DNA from: a virus
Length of the DNA stretch: 36,904 nucleotides
Direction: 5' to 3' (one strand)
Virus record (IMG/VR): IMGVR_UViG_3300031227_000178
Span: 1 to 36,904 of that record
Below the pieces are notes generated by a model, which made no database searches, was not told the origin of the DNA, and saw only the letters and a list, made by a program, of their open reading frames with translations. Each line of letters starts with the position of its first letter. Position 1 is the stretch's first letter. This document shows, one piece after another, positions 15,738 through 23,742 of this stretch. The position numbers and the translations under genes are program-made.

Positions 15738-15809
15738 AATAGCAGCGTACTCAATACGTAATGCAGGGTGGCTTTCCCCACCTACCGGACTACAATACCC
15801 CCTGCTATT
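15738..15809 (+). ncRNA. Candidate multi-stem structured RNA
   Basis: AATAGCAG (15738-15745) pairs perfectly with CTGCTATT (15802-15809). Inside lie CGTA-CTCAA-TACG and GGTGG-CTTTCC-CCACC hairpins, giving a junction-like fold. The closing strand lies in the loop of the terminator that follows, so the two structures may compete or form a pseudoknot. No known RNA class is recognised. Confidence 0.4.
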
Positions 15810-15825
15810 TGCTCGGGGTATTTTT
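15794..15825 (+). terminator. Rho-independent terminator
   Basis: AATACCCC (15794-15801) pairs perfectly with GGGGTATT (15815-15822) around a 13-nt loop, and T bases continue to 15825. It ends the capsid-side transcripts before the fibre genes. Confidence 0.75.
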
Positions 15826-15826
15826 G

Positions 15827-15904
15827 CGAAGCTATACATTTTAATTAGATATATTGGCTAACCTTAGTCAAAGCTAAAAACGAAGTTATACATTTTAAAA
15901 ATTA
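15827..15904 (+). repeat. Imperfect direct repeat upstream of the 15917 gene
   Basis: CGAAGCTATACATTTTAA at 15827 recurs as CGAAGTTATACATTTTAA at 15881, one base different. The TATACA inside could be a weak -10. The 90-bp gap between terminator and gene is otherwise featureless, so these may be regulatory copies. Confidence 0.4.
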
Positions 15905-15916
15905 AATAACAACACA

Positions 15917-16360
15917 ATGCAAGAACCAAAATTTACTTTCGTCAATATAGTCGACGGAAAAGAAAAGCTAGAGGAAGTGAAGCTAGAAAATTGGATATGG
16001 GCCGTCACTTATAAAGACGGCAATGAACTACACCAATTTGACAATCAACGTACCTTTCATCGGTTGGCCGAAATAGACCAAAGCAAGGTCGCTGTGTGGA
16101 CACTATACCAGCCAAAAGGCAAAGGCGATGGCCATATTACTTTTGTTCTACCGCTAGACAAAGAAGTAGCCCTAATTCATAAATACCGTAATTACGTTTT
16201 TAACTCCGGGCAAAAAAATGAAAAGAAAGTCCGCATTTATATTTTTGGTTATAAGGTCAAGGGCCAGGTGCCACACTATAATTTTATAATGCCGGACAAT
16301 CGTATTGTTCAATCGTTTGGCGACCAGAACCCTAAGCTAAGTAGTGATGCAATAAAATGA
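15917..16360 (+). CDS. Hypothetical phage protein (147 aa)
   Basis: The protein has mixed alpha/beta character: FVNIVDGKEKLEEVKLENW, VAVWTLYQPKGKGDGHITF, KKVRIYIFGYKVKG. No signal peptide or transmembrane helix. Not recognised. It starts a set of genes that leads to the repeat-bearing fibre proteins and overlaps the next gene by ATGA, so a structural or fibre-assembly role is possible. Confidence 0.5.
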   Translation: MQEPKFTFVNIVDGKEKLEEVKLENWIWAVTYKDGNELHQFDNQRTFHRLAEIDQSKVAVWTLYQPKGKGDGHITFVLPLDKEVALIHKYRNYVFNSGQKNEKKVRIYIFGYKVKGQVPHYNFIMPDNRIVQSFGDQNPKLSSDAIK

Positions 16361-16836
16361 CAACCAAAGAAGCTACAATAATAAATTACGAGGTTTTTAT
16401 ACCTATACTAAAAAAGCTGCCTTATACTCACAGGTATTGGCTTGAGTTTCGTGATCAGTATTTTCCTGACGAACCGGAAGTAAACGAAAGTGTGGCCACT
16501 AATATATTGGCAAAGCTAGACGAAGTTTTAGCCGGTGTTAAACTTATGACCCCCGAGGAATTTGAAGACTGCGAGTGTGAGAAAAAACCTTGCCTTATGT
16601 TTCATGACCATACCAAACCAATTATAATGCCGTTTTCTTTGATAGCTGAATACCGGGAGCAAATTACTTTATTGGACGACTCAATACCAACCTTTGATTT
16701 AAAAATAGTCCATGAAAATGACTTGACCAACCCGCTTATTATTGAACAGCATTATTTGTATGGTGGCATAAAAAGAGAAACAAGATATACAGACGAAACC
16801 AAACAAGAAATTGAAACAATAATCGAGGAAGTATAA
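16357..16836 (+). CDS. Hypothetical phage protein (159 aa)
   Basis: A 159-residue acidic soluble protein with a CECEKKPC-like cysteine cluster near residue 70 (EDCECEKKPCLMFHDH) that may bind metal. No family is recognised. ATGA overlap with the upstream gene suggests coupled translation. Confidence 0.5.
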   Translation: MTTKEATIINYEVFIPILKKLPYTHRYWLEFRDQYFPDEPEVNESVATNILAKLDEVLAGVKLMTPEEFEDCECEKKPCLMFHDHTKPIIMPFSLIAEYREQITLLDDSIPTFDLKIVHENDLTNPLIIEQHYLYGGIKRETRYTDETKQEIETIIEEV

Positions 16837-16840
16837 ACCT

Positions 16841-17203
16841 ATGGCATGCTATTTAAACGGAACATGTTGCGACGGCAATCAAACCGGCAAAGAAGAGCTG
16901 ACCGGTTTTACCCACAGGGCTGGTGGTCAAAATAACCGCCCCCCGTTCCTTTCAATTTGTACTTTAAAGGTAGGTATAATTCCGCAAATTTACCAGGGTG
17001 GGGTATGGATAAACATGTCGCTTGTTTATGCAAATATAGGGACTTCCCCTGCTTCCGCCTCGCCCTATTCAAGCTACCCTTGTTCTAAAAATACTACCTT
17101 TACTCTGACACCCAGGGTCGGTAGTGGCGGGGCTACGCTAGCTGTCGTTATAGAGTTTCTGACAAGACCTATGTTTATTATTGCTACTTCACAGTACAGG
17201 TAA
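16841..17203 (+). CDS. Hypothetical protein, possible N-terminal part of a frameshifted fibre gene
   Basis: The 120-residue product begins MACYLNGTCCDGNQTGKEEL and has beta-rich stretches (LKVGIIPQIYQGGVWIN, TFTLTPRVGSGG, IEFLTRPMFIIATS). The next frame, at -1, is open from 17125 and already matches the 14-residue repeat before any start codon. This gene and the next may therefore be one product joined by a frameshift, or one gene split by an indel. Confidence 0.5.
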   Translation: MACYLNGTCCDGNQTGKEELTGFTHRAGGQNNRPPFLSICTLKVGIIPQIYQGGVWINMSLVYANIGTSPASASPYSSYPCSKNTTFTLTPRVGSGGATLAVVIEFLTRPMFIIATSQYR

Positions 17204-17232
17204 ACTCTACCGGGCCAACCGTAGTAGCTATT

Positions 17233-17577
17233 TTGAAAGCCCTAGAGTATGCCGTAGTTGCCCCAACTGATATTACCAAGGCGTTGACCTATACCGTGGT
17301 CGCACCAAACGAATTAACAAAGCCTTTAGCTTACACAGTAGTTGCCCCGGCGGAAATAACTAAGCCACTCGCTTATAGCATTGTGTCGCCTGTCAGCATA
17401 GACAAGGGACTGCAATACACCGTTTCTACCCTTGCAGCTATAACAAAGGGTCTAAACTATGCCATTGTGGCTCCTGTGGCTTCCATAGACAAGGTTTTAG
17501 CCTACGAGGTACGTATTTACCCCTACTGCCCGCAAACAAGTCCTTACGTGCCAAAAAATAAAAGAATATGCAATTAA
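17233..17577 (+). CDS. 14-residue-repeat protein, short copy (fibre-like)
   Basis: About seven tandem copies of a 14-residue unit (consensus x-[IL]-[TDN]-K-x-L-x-Y-x-[VI]-x4), e.g. DITKALTYTVVAPN and EITKPLAYSIVSPV. The tail is YEVRIYPYCPQTSPYVP. The only start near is a TTG at 17233, but repeat-like sequence already appears upstream in frame (GPTVVAILKALEYAVV), so the true beginning is uncertain. It shares repeats and tail with the 933-aa protein that follows. Probably a tail or head fibre part. Confidence 0.55.
   Translation: MKALEYAVVAPTDITKALTYTVVAPNELTKPLAYTVVAPAEITKPLAYSIVSPVSIDKGLQYTVSTLAAITKGLNYAIVAPVASIDKVLAYEVRIYPYCPQTSPYVPKNKRICN
17500..17531 (+). repeat. 32-bp perfect direct repeat, copy 1
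   Basis: Identical to 20251-20282, inside coding sequence and in the same reading phase. It encodes the start of the shared AYEVRIYPYC tail. Spacing is 2751 bp, a multiple of three, so recombination would swap gene tails in frame and remove most of the 933-aa gene. Confidence 0.85.
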
Positions 17578-17583
17578 AATAAA

Positions 17584-20385
17584 ATGTCAATTTTAAACGA
17601 TAACAACAAAATAACAGGCTACGAAACAGGCGACAATACTTTTTTAAAAGAAAAGATTGCTGACGTAGCCCGTAAAGCAGAAATTGAAATAGGCGATAAA
17701 AAACAGCCCGACTTATTTTACCCACAGTTTAAAACTAAGCACTGGGATAACGAGTGTAATTTATCTTTGCGTTTGGTAGATAGTGATTACCAAGGTGGCA
17801 TTTTAAAAACTGATCAGGAAAAAATAGAGTGGGAACGTGCTGGCCGTAAAATTATATTTTATGAAAAAGATATTGCCGAAGCTGAGGACGGCGGCTTTGA
17901 AATAGAAGTAGAGCTAGCAGGAAAACCAGCCAGCAATGTGTTGGAATTTTCTATACAAACAAAAGGCTTAAATTTTCTTTATCAGGACGAGCTTACGCAA
18001 GAGGAAAAAGACAGGGGACTAACCAGGGCTGACAATATTATTGGGTCTTACGCCGTTTATCATAGTACCAAAAAAAATAATACAGTTGGCGGAAAACATT
18101 ATAGAAGCGGTAAAGCATTTCATATTTATAGACCCTATGTCGAAGATGCAAACGGAAATAAAATTTGGTGCAATCTCAACATAGACACTGAACTTGAAAT
18201 ACTAACAATAACTGTACCGCAGGAATTTTTAAACACGGCTGTTTACCCGGTTATTATTGACCCTACTTTTGGCTATACTAGCATTGGCTCTACAGCCGGT
18301 TATTTGCAAAGTACATATATTGTTGGAACAGCAGGTACTTTGAGTGCTGCCGGAATAATAAGTAAAATGACAGCTTATTTAAAAACCGGTTGGCAATCTG
18401 GTCAAGATATTCAATTAGCTATTTATAATGACGACGGCACCTACACCGGCAATAGTACAGAGGAAAAAGACGACGGAACAGAGAACGCCTGGATAGACTG
18501 GGATTTTGGCAGTCCTGTAAACCTTGCTGCCGATGATTATTTGTTAGTGGCCTGGACAAACGGGTTTAATATACAATGTGCTGCTGACAGTGGGTCTTCT
18601 GGTCAAGTATGGGACATTACCCCCGGAGCTAGTTATAATGCTTGGCCAACAATAGACGGTTTATCAGGAACTTATATTTATTCTATTTATGCCACCTATA
18701 CCCTAGCACCAACAGAGGAAGACATAACTAAGAGCCTGGGGTATGCAGTGATCACTACGCCAAGCGAAAAAACAAAGGGTCTAGTTTATACAGTAGAAGC
18801 CCCTGCCGACATAACAAAAACTTTAGGCTACGGCATATTGCTTGATTTTGATATTACTAAAACGTTGGCATACGAGGTCACATTTCAGCAACTACTAAAC
18901 AAGGGATTAGTTTATACAGTAAAGGCTCCTGTCGACGTACAAAAAAGTTTGGGCTACACCGTTATTACTCAAACCGACGTACAAAGGCTACTTACTTATC
19001 ATGTTATAAATTTCTCTGACATTACCAAAGGCCTGACCTATGCCATGAAACCTAGTATTGATATTACAAAAGGTTTAGCCTATACAGTTCAAACCGCAGA
19101 CGAAATAACAAAAAATCTGACCTACGAAATAATAACAAGCACCGATATTACTAAGGGGCTTGATTATGGAATTTCAGAATTAGAAGTAATTGACAGCTAC
19201 TCCGAAACAGACCAAGACTTAGAAATAGGCATGTATGCAGGGGGCCTAGTTGGAGTTGCCCAGTCTTTTGAAGCAACTGACATGTACGAGCTCGATAGTT
19301 CTAAAATGTACCTAAGAAAATTAGGCTCACCTACCGGCACTGTTTACGTTCATATTTATGAACACTCAGGTGTGTTTGGAACAAGCAGCGTACCTACCGG
19401 CTCACCGTTGGCCACCGCTAGCATTGCTGCCAGTATTTTAAATCCCGATAGTTTATATTTAATGAAGTTCCTTTTTACAGGGGCTAATAAAATAAAATTA
19501 GACCCTGGCTACTATGTTATAGCAGTAGAATATAACGGCGTTGATGTTAACAATAATGTAGTAGTCGGCATTGATAATAGTACGCCCACACACGGCGGAA
19601 ACGCAGCACTTACAACAGGGGCATGGTTCCCAATAGCTGGCCTTGATACGGTTTTCTTTGCCTACGGTTTGCCAATAGCTCAAACAGATGTAAATAAAAG
19701 TTTAGGCTACGCTATAAAAACAGAAACCAGCCTAGACATAGATTTGACCTACGCCGTTCTTACTGACACAGCAATAAATAAACCACTAGGCTATGCTGTT
19801 ATTACTGACTTTGATATTGATAAAACATTGACCTATGCCGTATTAACTGACCAGGTATTAAACAAAGGATTGCAATATACTTTAGCCACTTTTTCTGATA
19901 TAAACAAAACCCTGGAATATACTATTTTAACTGACACCGGAATTGATAAGGGTCTAGAATATATTATTATACAACAGCTATCTATAACAAAAGCCCTAGC
20001 CTACACTATAAAATTTGAAGAGGATATTACCAAGGTTCTAAGCTATCAAATATTTTTACAAACAGAACTAACAAAACAATTAGAGTATGCCGTAGCCTGG
20101 CAATATGATATTACCAAGGTGCTGGCTTATAGCGTTATTACTGACACTGGCATTGCTAAAAATTTGGTGTACGCCATTGTGTCTGAGTTGGACATAACTA
20201 AGCCCTTGGTTTATGTGGTAGCTTATGAAGTTGAAATTACGCTAGCCCTGGCCTACGAGGTACGTATTTACCCCTACTGCCCTAAAGATAGCCCCTACTC
20301 ACCGGCAGATAGCCCGTTCAGCCCTAAAGACGACATATACACTGGCAAGGCAAGTCTATATACCGACTTCCCTAAGAATTGCTAA
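17584..20385 (+). CDS. Large fibre-like protein with about 25 copies of a 14-residue repeat
   Basis: 933 residues in five parts. (1) 1-235 is a beta-rich head with YRPYVEDANGNKIW and YPVIIDPTFGYTSIG. (2) 236-377 is a jelly-roll-like domain (IQLAIYNDDGTYTG, LAADDYLLVAWTNG). (3) 378-532 holds about 11 repeats such as DITKTLGYGILLDF. (4) 533-698 is a second jelly-roll-like domain (GTVYVHIYEHSG, LDPGYYVIAVEYNG). (5) 699-896 holds about 14 repeats and ends in an SPYSP-type tail. The strand-like period suggests a beta-solenoid shaft carrying binding domains. Host attachment is the likely job; the repeat family is not one I know. Confidence 0.7.
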   Translation: MSILNDNNKITGYETGDNTFLKEKIADVARKAEIEIGDKKQPDLFYPQFKTKHWDNECNLSLRLVDSDYQGGILKTDQEKIEWERAGRKIIFYEKDIAEAEDGGFEIEVELAGKPASNVLEFSIQTKGLNFLYQDELTQEEKDRGLTRADNIIGSYAVYHSTKKNNTVGGKHYRSGKAFHIYRPYVEDANGNKIWCNLNIDTELEILTITVPQEFLNTAVYPVIIDPTFGYTSIGSTAGYLQSTYIVGTAGTLSAAGIISKMTAYLKTGWQSGQDIQLAIYNDDGTYTGNSTEEKDDGTENAWIDWDFGSPVNLAADDYLLVAWTNGFNIQCAADSGSSGQVWDITPGASYNAWPTIDGLSGTYIYSIYATYTLAPTEEDITKSLGYAVITTPSEKTKGLVYTVEAPADITKTLGYGILLDFDITKTLAYEVTFQQLLNKGLVYTVKAPVDVQKSLGYTVITQTDVQRLLTYHVINFSDITKGLTYAMKPSIDITKGLAYTVQTADEITKNLTYEIITSTDITKGLDYGISELEVIDSYSETDQDLEIGMYAGGLVGVAQSFEATDMYELDSSKMYLRKLGSPTGTVYVHIYEHSGVFGTSSVPTGSPLATASIAASILNPDSLYLMKFLFTGANKIKLDPGYYVIAVEYNGVDVNNNVVVGIDNSTPTHGGNAALTTGAWFPIAGLDTVFFAYGLPIAQTDVNKSLGYAIKTETSLDIDLTYAVLTDTAINKPLGYAVITDFDIDKTLTYAVLTDQVLNKGLQYTLATFSDINKTLEYTILTDTGIDKGLEYIIIQQLSITKALAYTIKFEEDITKVLSYQIFLQTELTKQLEYAVAWQYDITKVLAYSVITDTGIAKNLVYAIVSELDITKPLVYVVAYEVEITLALAYEVRIYPYCPKDSPYSPADSPFSPKDDIYTGKASLYTDFPKNC
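20251..20282 (+). repeat. 32-bp perfect direct repeat, copy 2
   Basis: Same sequence and codon phase as 17500-17531. It lies at the end of the repeat block of the 933-aa protein, just before the Ser/Pro/Tyr-rich tail. Confidence 0.85.
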
Positions 20386-20387
20386 TA

Positions 20388-20396
20388 TGATATAAT
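20388..20396 (+). promoter_or_regulatory. Extended -10 promoter for connector/tail genes
   Basis: TGATATAAT ends at 20396. The gene's ATG is at 20416, so this one gives a short leader of about 13 nt (A-rich, no Shine-Dalgarno). No clear -35. Confidence 0.65.
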
Positions 20397-20415
20397 AAAT
20401 TTATATAAAACAAAT

Positions 20416-20988
20416 ATGAAAGGCTATACAAACGAACAAAACATTGAAAATTATCTACTGCAAGATATAGACAGTAGTTTTAGCACGCAACTAAATACAT
20501 GGATTACGGCCATGGAAAAATACATTGACAATTTAACGGGCCGTAATTTTGTTGCTGATGCAGAGGGTAGCGAAACCACCAAAGTTTACGACGGCAATAA
20601 CAGTGCCAAAATGAACATTGACGATTTCTTAACTATTACTGTACTTACTATCGACGAGGCCGCAGTCACGGTTGACGACTGGTACTTATACCCAAACAAT
20701 GAAACTGCTAAATATCAAATAATTTTAAAGTCTAATTACTTTACTGCCGGACTTCAAAACATTTCTATAACTGGTCGCTTCGGCTATTCCGTAGCCGTGC
20801 CGGAAGACGTGCAATTTGCTTGCACAGTTTTAGTTGCCGGCATTTTAAATTATTCCAATAACAGCAAGGGAAAAGTACGTAGCGAAACCATAGGCAGTTA
20901 TTCAGTTAGCTACGCCACAGAGAAAGACTGGCAAGACTTTAAACGTGCCGAGGGAATACTAGCCGCTTATAAAAAATTTAGCTTTTAA
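20416..20988 (+). CDS. Head-tail connector protein (gp6-like)
   Basis: This 190-residue protein has IENYLLQDIDSSFSTQLNTWITAMEKYIDNLTGR at its start, typical of the gp6-like adaptor that docks below the portal. It continues with strand-rich middle parts (DDFLTITVLTIDEAAVTV) and ends FKRAEGILAAYKKFSF. Position before head-closure and tail genes fits. Forms a ring extending the portal channel. Confidence 0.75.
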   Translation: MKGYTNEQNIENYLLQDIDSSFSTQLNTWITAMEKYIDNLTGRNFVADAEGSETTKVYDGNNSAKMNIDDFLTITVLTIDEAAVTVDDWYLYPNNETAKYQIILKSNYFTAGLQNISITGRFGYSVAVPEDVQFACTVLVAGILNYSNNSKGKVRSETIGSYSVSYATEKDWQDFKRAEGILAAYKKFSF

Positions 20989-20989
20989 T

Positions 20990-21304
20990 ATGATTAGTGA
21001 TCACTACGCAGAAACAGTAGAGGTTCAAAGACTGACAACCGTTAGTGGCCATAAAAAGGACTACACCACTCACATAGCCAGCGTGGCTTGCCACGTTCAG
21101 CCCTTTGACCCCGAAATAACCCAGGACATAGACATAGGCTTCGGCAAAGACTATCTGATGTTTTGTGCTGTACTAGATATTCAAGAGGGCGACCATGTTA
21201 TTTGGGACAGCAACGAATACCGAATTGTAGGTATAAAAAACTTTTTTCAATTTAACCAGGAAGCTAAACACATGGAAATTAGAATTAGAGTATTTCAATC
21301 ATGA
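20990..21304 (+). CDS. Head-tail joining / head-closure protein
   Basis: This 104-residue beta-rich protein has YAETVEVQRLTTVSGHKKDYTTH, then VACHVQPFDPE, then GDHVIWDSNEYRIVGIKNFF. This matches small phage head-closure proteins (SPP1 gp16 / lambda FII-like). Located between the connector and tail-completion genes, in conserved order. Confidence 0.7.
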   Translation: MISDHYAETVEVQRLTTVSGHKKDYTTHIASVACHVQPFDPEITQDIDIGFGKDYLMFCAVLDIQEGDHVIWDSNEYRIVGIKNFFQFNQEAKHMEIRIRVFQS

Positions 21305-21756
21305 GTGTAGCTATAAAAATAAAAATAAAAAACCTTGACCAAATCCAAAGCCTTTTTAAAAAGGCACCTGCTAAAATGGGCAAAGAATTAAACACAGCCG
21401 TTAGCAGGGTAATTACCAAACTAGAAAGCACTGCGAAAAAAGAAGCCCCGGTAAGTAAACAATCCGGTGGCGGAAACCTACGCCAAAGTATTTTATCTGC
21501 AATGACTGGCCAGGCCAGGGGCGTAGTTCGAGTAGGGGCTAGCTATGGTATATTCGTACACGAGGGAACTAGACCACACTTAATAACAGTTGTCAGAAAA
21601 AAATCTTTAGCAAATAGGCGTACCGGACAATTTTTTGGCAAACGAGTTAGACACCCAGGCACAAAAGCAAACCCATTTTTGACCAGGGCAGTTGATAAAG
21701 AACAGGGCTTTATAGACAAAGAGTTTAGCCTAGCCGTAGCAAGAGTATTAAAATAA
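21301..21756 (+). CDS. HK97 gp10-like tail-completion protein
   Basis: This 151-residue protein has a helical start (IQSLFKKAPAKMGKELNTAVSRVI), KKEAPVSKQSGGGNLRQSI and GASYGIFVHEGTRPH, then NPFLTRAVDKE. This is the usual gp10-like signature (APVdTGxLrxSI, YaxyvExGT). ATGA overlap with the preceding gene. It joins head and tail. Confidence 0.85.
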   Translation: MSVAIKIKIKNLDQIQSLFKKAPAKMGKELNTAVSRVITKLESTAKKEAPVSKQSGGGNLRQSILSAMTGQARGVVRVGASYGIFVHEGTRPHLITVVRKKSLANRRTGQFFGKRVRHPGTKANPFLTRAVDKEQGFIDKEFSLAVARVLK

Positions 21757-21760
21757 AAAC

Positions 21761-22195
21761 ATGGCAACAGATTTTAAAACAATTAGGGCTGCTATAAAAG
21801 CAGTGATAGATGCAAAGATAGCTGACAGTAGTAAAATACAGGCTGTTTATGCTTATGCCAGGTCAACCTTTGGCGACGGGTTCCCGGTGGTCACAATCAC
21901 GCCTAGCAGCAATGAGGCTGACTATGGTTCTACTTCAAACGACAGGGTACAATTCGCTTTTAACCTACGTATTTATTACCCTATTCAAAAAGAAGCTGAA
22001 CATGCTGATGCAGAGATAGCCTTAGAGGAAGTAGTAGACGAGCTATTAACATTGTTTAGACCCCGTAATGTTCTAGGTGCTACCTGCGATTGGGTGGCCC
22101 CAACGCCTAGTATTTGGGAGTATGAAGTCCGGGGCGAGGCCGTATTCAGAGTGGCCGAAGTAAACCTATCTTGCATTAAATATGTCGCAGAATAA
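21761..22195 (+). CDS. Tail terminator-like protein
   Basis: A 144-residue protein with a helix at the start (IRAAIKAVIDAKI), YARSTFGDGFPVVTITPS, NLRIYYPIQ and ALEEVVDELLTLFR. Mixed alpha/beta architecture and genomic position just before the tail-tube gene fit a tail terminator that caps tube growth. Assignment rests mainly on position. Confidence 0.65.
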   Translation: MATDFKTIRAAIKAVIDAKIADSSKIQAVYAYARSTFGDGFPVVTITPSSNEADYGSTSNDRVQFAFNLRIYYPIQKEAEHADAEIALEEVVDELLTLFRPRNVLGATCDWVAPTPSIWEYEVRGEAVFRVAEVNLSCIKYVAE

Positions 22196-22202
22196 AAAAA
22201 TG

Positions 22203-22211
22203 TGATATAAT
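22203..22211 (+). promoter_or_regulatory. Extended -10 promoter for tail tube gene
   Basis: TGATATAAT ends at 22211, 28 nt before the ATG at 22240. The leader is A/T-rich and lacks a Shine-Dalgarno. No clear -35. Confidence 0.65.
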
Positions 22212-22239
22212 ATAATTAACTAAATAATAAACCAAAAAT

Positions 22240-23250
22240 ATGGCACTAATAAGAGGAGAAGACCTAAACGTTGGTGTGGGCGTAGAAAACCCGTCAACAA
22301 GAGGCATAAACGTTGTTGCACAAAAGTGGGTACCAGGTAGAGCCCCTGCCGGCGTGAATGTAGAGGTCGTAAAAACTTTAATCAAAGAAACCAAAGCATC
22401 AGGAATAATGAGCCAAGGTTCAGAGGTCGTTCAGCGTAAAGCTATTGGCGGTCTTGAATTTAATGTAAAGAGTGAAAGTATAGGCTACTTTCTAAAATCA
22501 TTATTGGGCAAATGTACTACTAGCGTTGTTGCTGGTTCAGTAAACAGCCACCTATTCGAGATACTACTTAACAGTCCACAATTTCCTACACTGACAATGT
22601 TGCTTTCTCAGCCTGACCACCAAGACTATGAATACCCAGGGGCCTTAATAAAATCTTTAGAAATTAGGACACCGGTTGACGACTTGGCTAATGGCACACT
22701 TGAAATGGTCGCATGGGACGAGGAAGAAAGCGGCGAAACTCAAACACCTACCTTTGCTAGTACAGACTACATATTCAGAAATTATGATGTGGAAATTAAA
22801 ATTGCTGCTAACCTAGCTGGCTTAGCTGCTGCCGAGGCACTGGCCACTAAAGAGTTTAGTTTAAACATTGCCAATAACGGAAAAGAAAATCAGCCAATAG
22901 GTTCTATAACTCCAACTGATACTTTAGCAGGCTTGTTAGAAATTGGCGGTAATATTGTTTTAGACTATGAAGACGATACCTACCACGACCTTTATATGGC
23001 AGGTACTTATAGAGCAATGCAAATTACATTAACCCGTTCTGATATTGATATAGGCGGCGGTAGTAATCCAACAATTACTATTCAGCTTGCTAGAGTAAGT
23101 TTTGAAACTTCTAACCCGGACAGGCCTATTGACGATATTGTAAAAGACGGTTTTACTATATTAGCCCACTATTCAGATACAGATAGCGAAGCTATAAATA
23201 TTACCGTAGTTAACACTGTTGAAGATTACGACTACGACGTACAATCATAA
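22240..23250 (+). CDS. Major tail (tube) protein
   Basis: This 336-residue protein has the late strong-promoter position expected of tail tube. It is beta-rich: RKAIGGLEFNVKSESIGYFL, SHLFEILLNSPQFPTLTM, LIKSLEIRTPVDDLANGTLEM, TKEFSLNIANNGKENQ. The pattern of alternating strands and the 'generic substitution' segment (MAGTYRAMQITLTRS) match phage tail-tube proteins. It is followed by the G/GT chaperone and tape measure, the standard order. Confidence 0.8.
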   Translation: MALIRGEDLNVGVGVENPSTRGINVVAQKWVPGRAPAGVNVEVVKTLIKETKASGIMSQGSEVVQRKAIGGLEFNVKSESIGYFLKSLLGKCTTSVVAGSVNSHLFEILLNSPQFPTLTMLLSQPDHQDYEYPGALIKSLEIRTPVDDLANGTLEMVAWDEEESGETQTPTFASTDYIFRNYDVEIKIAANLAGLAAAEALATKEFSLNIANNGKENQPIGSITPTDTLAGLLEIGGNIVLDYEDDTYHDLYMAGTYRAMQITLTRSDIDIGGGSNPTITIQLARVSFETSNPDRPIDDIVKDGFTILAHYSDTDSEAINITVVNTVEDYDYDVQS

Positions 23251-23268
23251 TAAATTTAATAAAAAAAA

Positions 23269-23628
23269 ATGAAAGCTCCAACAAAAAAAATCACAACCCC
23301 GGCTGCCAAGGCAGTAGTGGAAATTAAAGACTGGATCACTGGCGAAGATGCCGAATACATTGACGATGCACTTATGAGTGCAGTTGACGTAAAACCTGAC
23401 CAACGAGGCAGTGCAAACTTTGGCAAAATGAATGTAGCAAGTGCTATAACAGAGCAGGCCCACAGAGAAATAGAAAAGTTTATTGTTTCTATGAATGAAA
23501 AAACTGATAATGTATTAAAAGATATTTTAGGCTTGCCTGAGGAAGACTATCAATTTATACAAGACGAAATTAAAAAACTTCGTAAAAAAAAAGTTCTAGG
23601 TGCCGGGGATACTCCGGTCAAACCGTAG
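23269..23628 (+). CDS. Tail assembly chaperone G
   Basis: This 119-residue protein lies between tail tube and tape measure. Its helical C-terminal part (AHREIEKFIVSMNEKTDNVLKDI and DEIKKLRKKK) is typical of gpG. The Lys codons are a run of nine A bases at 23584-23592 followed by G, a -1 slippery site. The -1 frame is open from there to 23741. Confidence 0.8.
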   Translation: MKAPTKKITTPAAKAVVEIKDWITGEDAEYIDDALMSAVDVKPDQRGSANFGKMNVASAITEQAHREIEKFIVSMNEKTDNVLKDILGLPEEDYQFIQDEIKKLRKKKVLGAGDTPVKP

Positions 23629-23741
23629 TCTTAGTTTGCATGTCTATGGGCTGGGATTACCACACTTTCATGGCTCAGCCTGAGTGGTTCGTCAAACAAA
23701 CCGTACAGGTCATTGACGATTTAAGTAAACAAAAAAAATAA
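23586..23741 (+). CDS. T part of the GT frameshift product (-1 frame)
   Basis: After -1 slippage at A AAA AAA within the nine-A run, reading continues without a stop to TAA at 23739-23741. The tail includes GWDYHTFMAQPEWFVKQ, the classic Trp-rich end of GT chaperones. GT would have about 157 residues against 119 for G. An ATG at 23640 exists in this frame but independent start is less likely. Confidence 0.8.
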   Translation, partial: KKSSRCRGYSGQTVVLVCMSMGWDYHTFMAQPEWFVKQTVQVIDDLSKQKK

Positions 23742-23742
23742 C

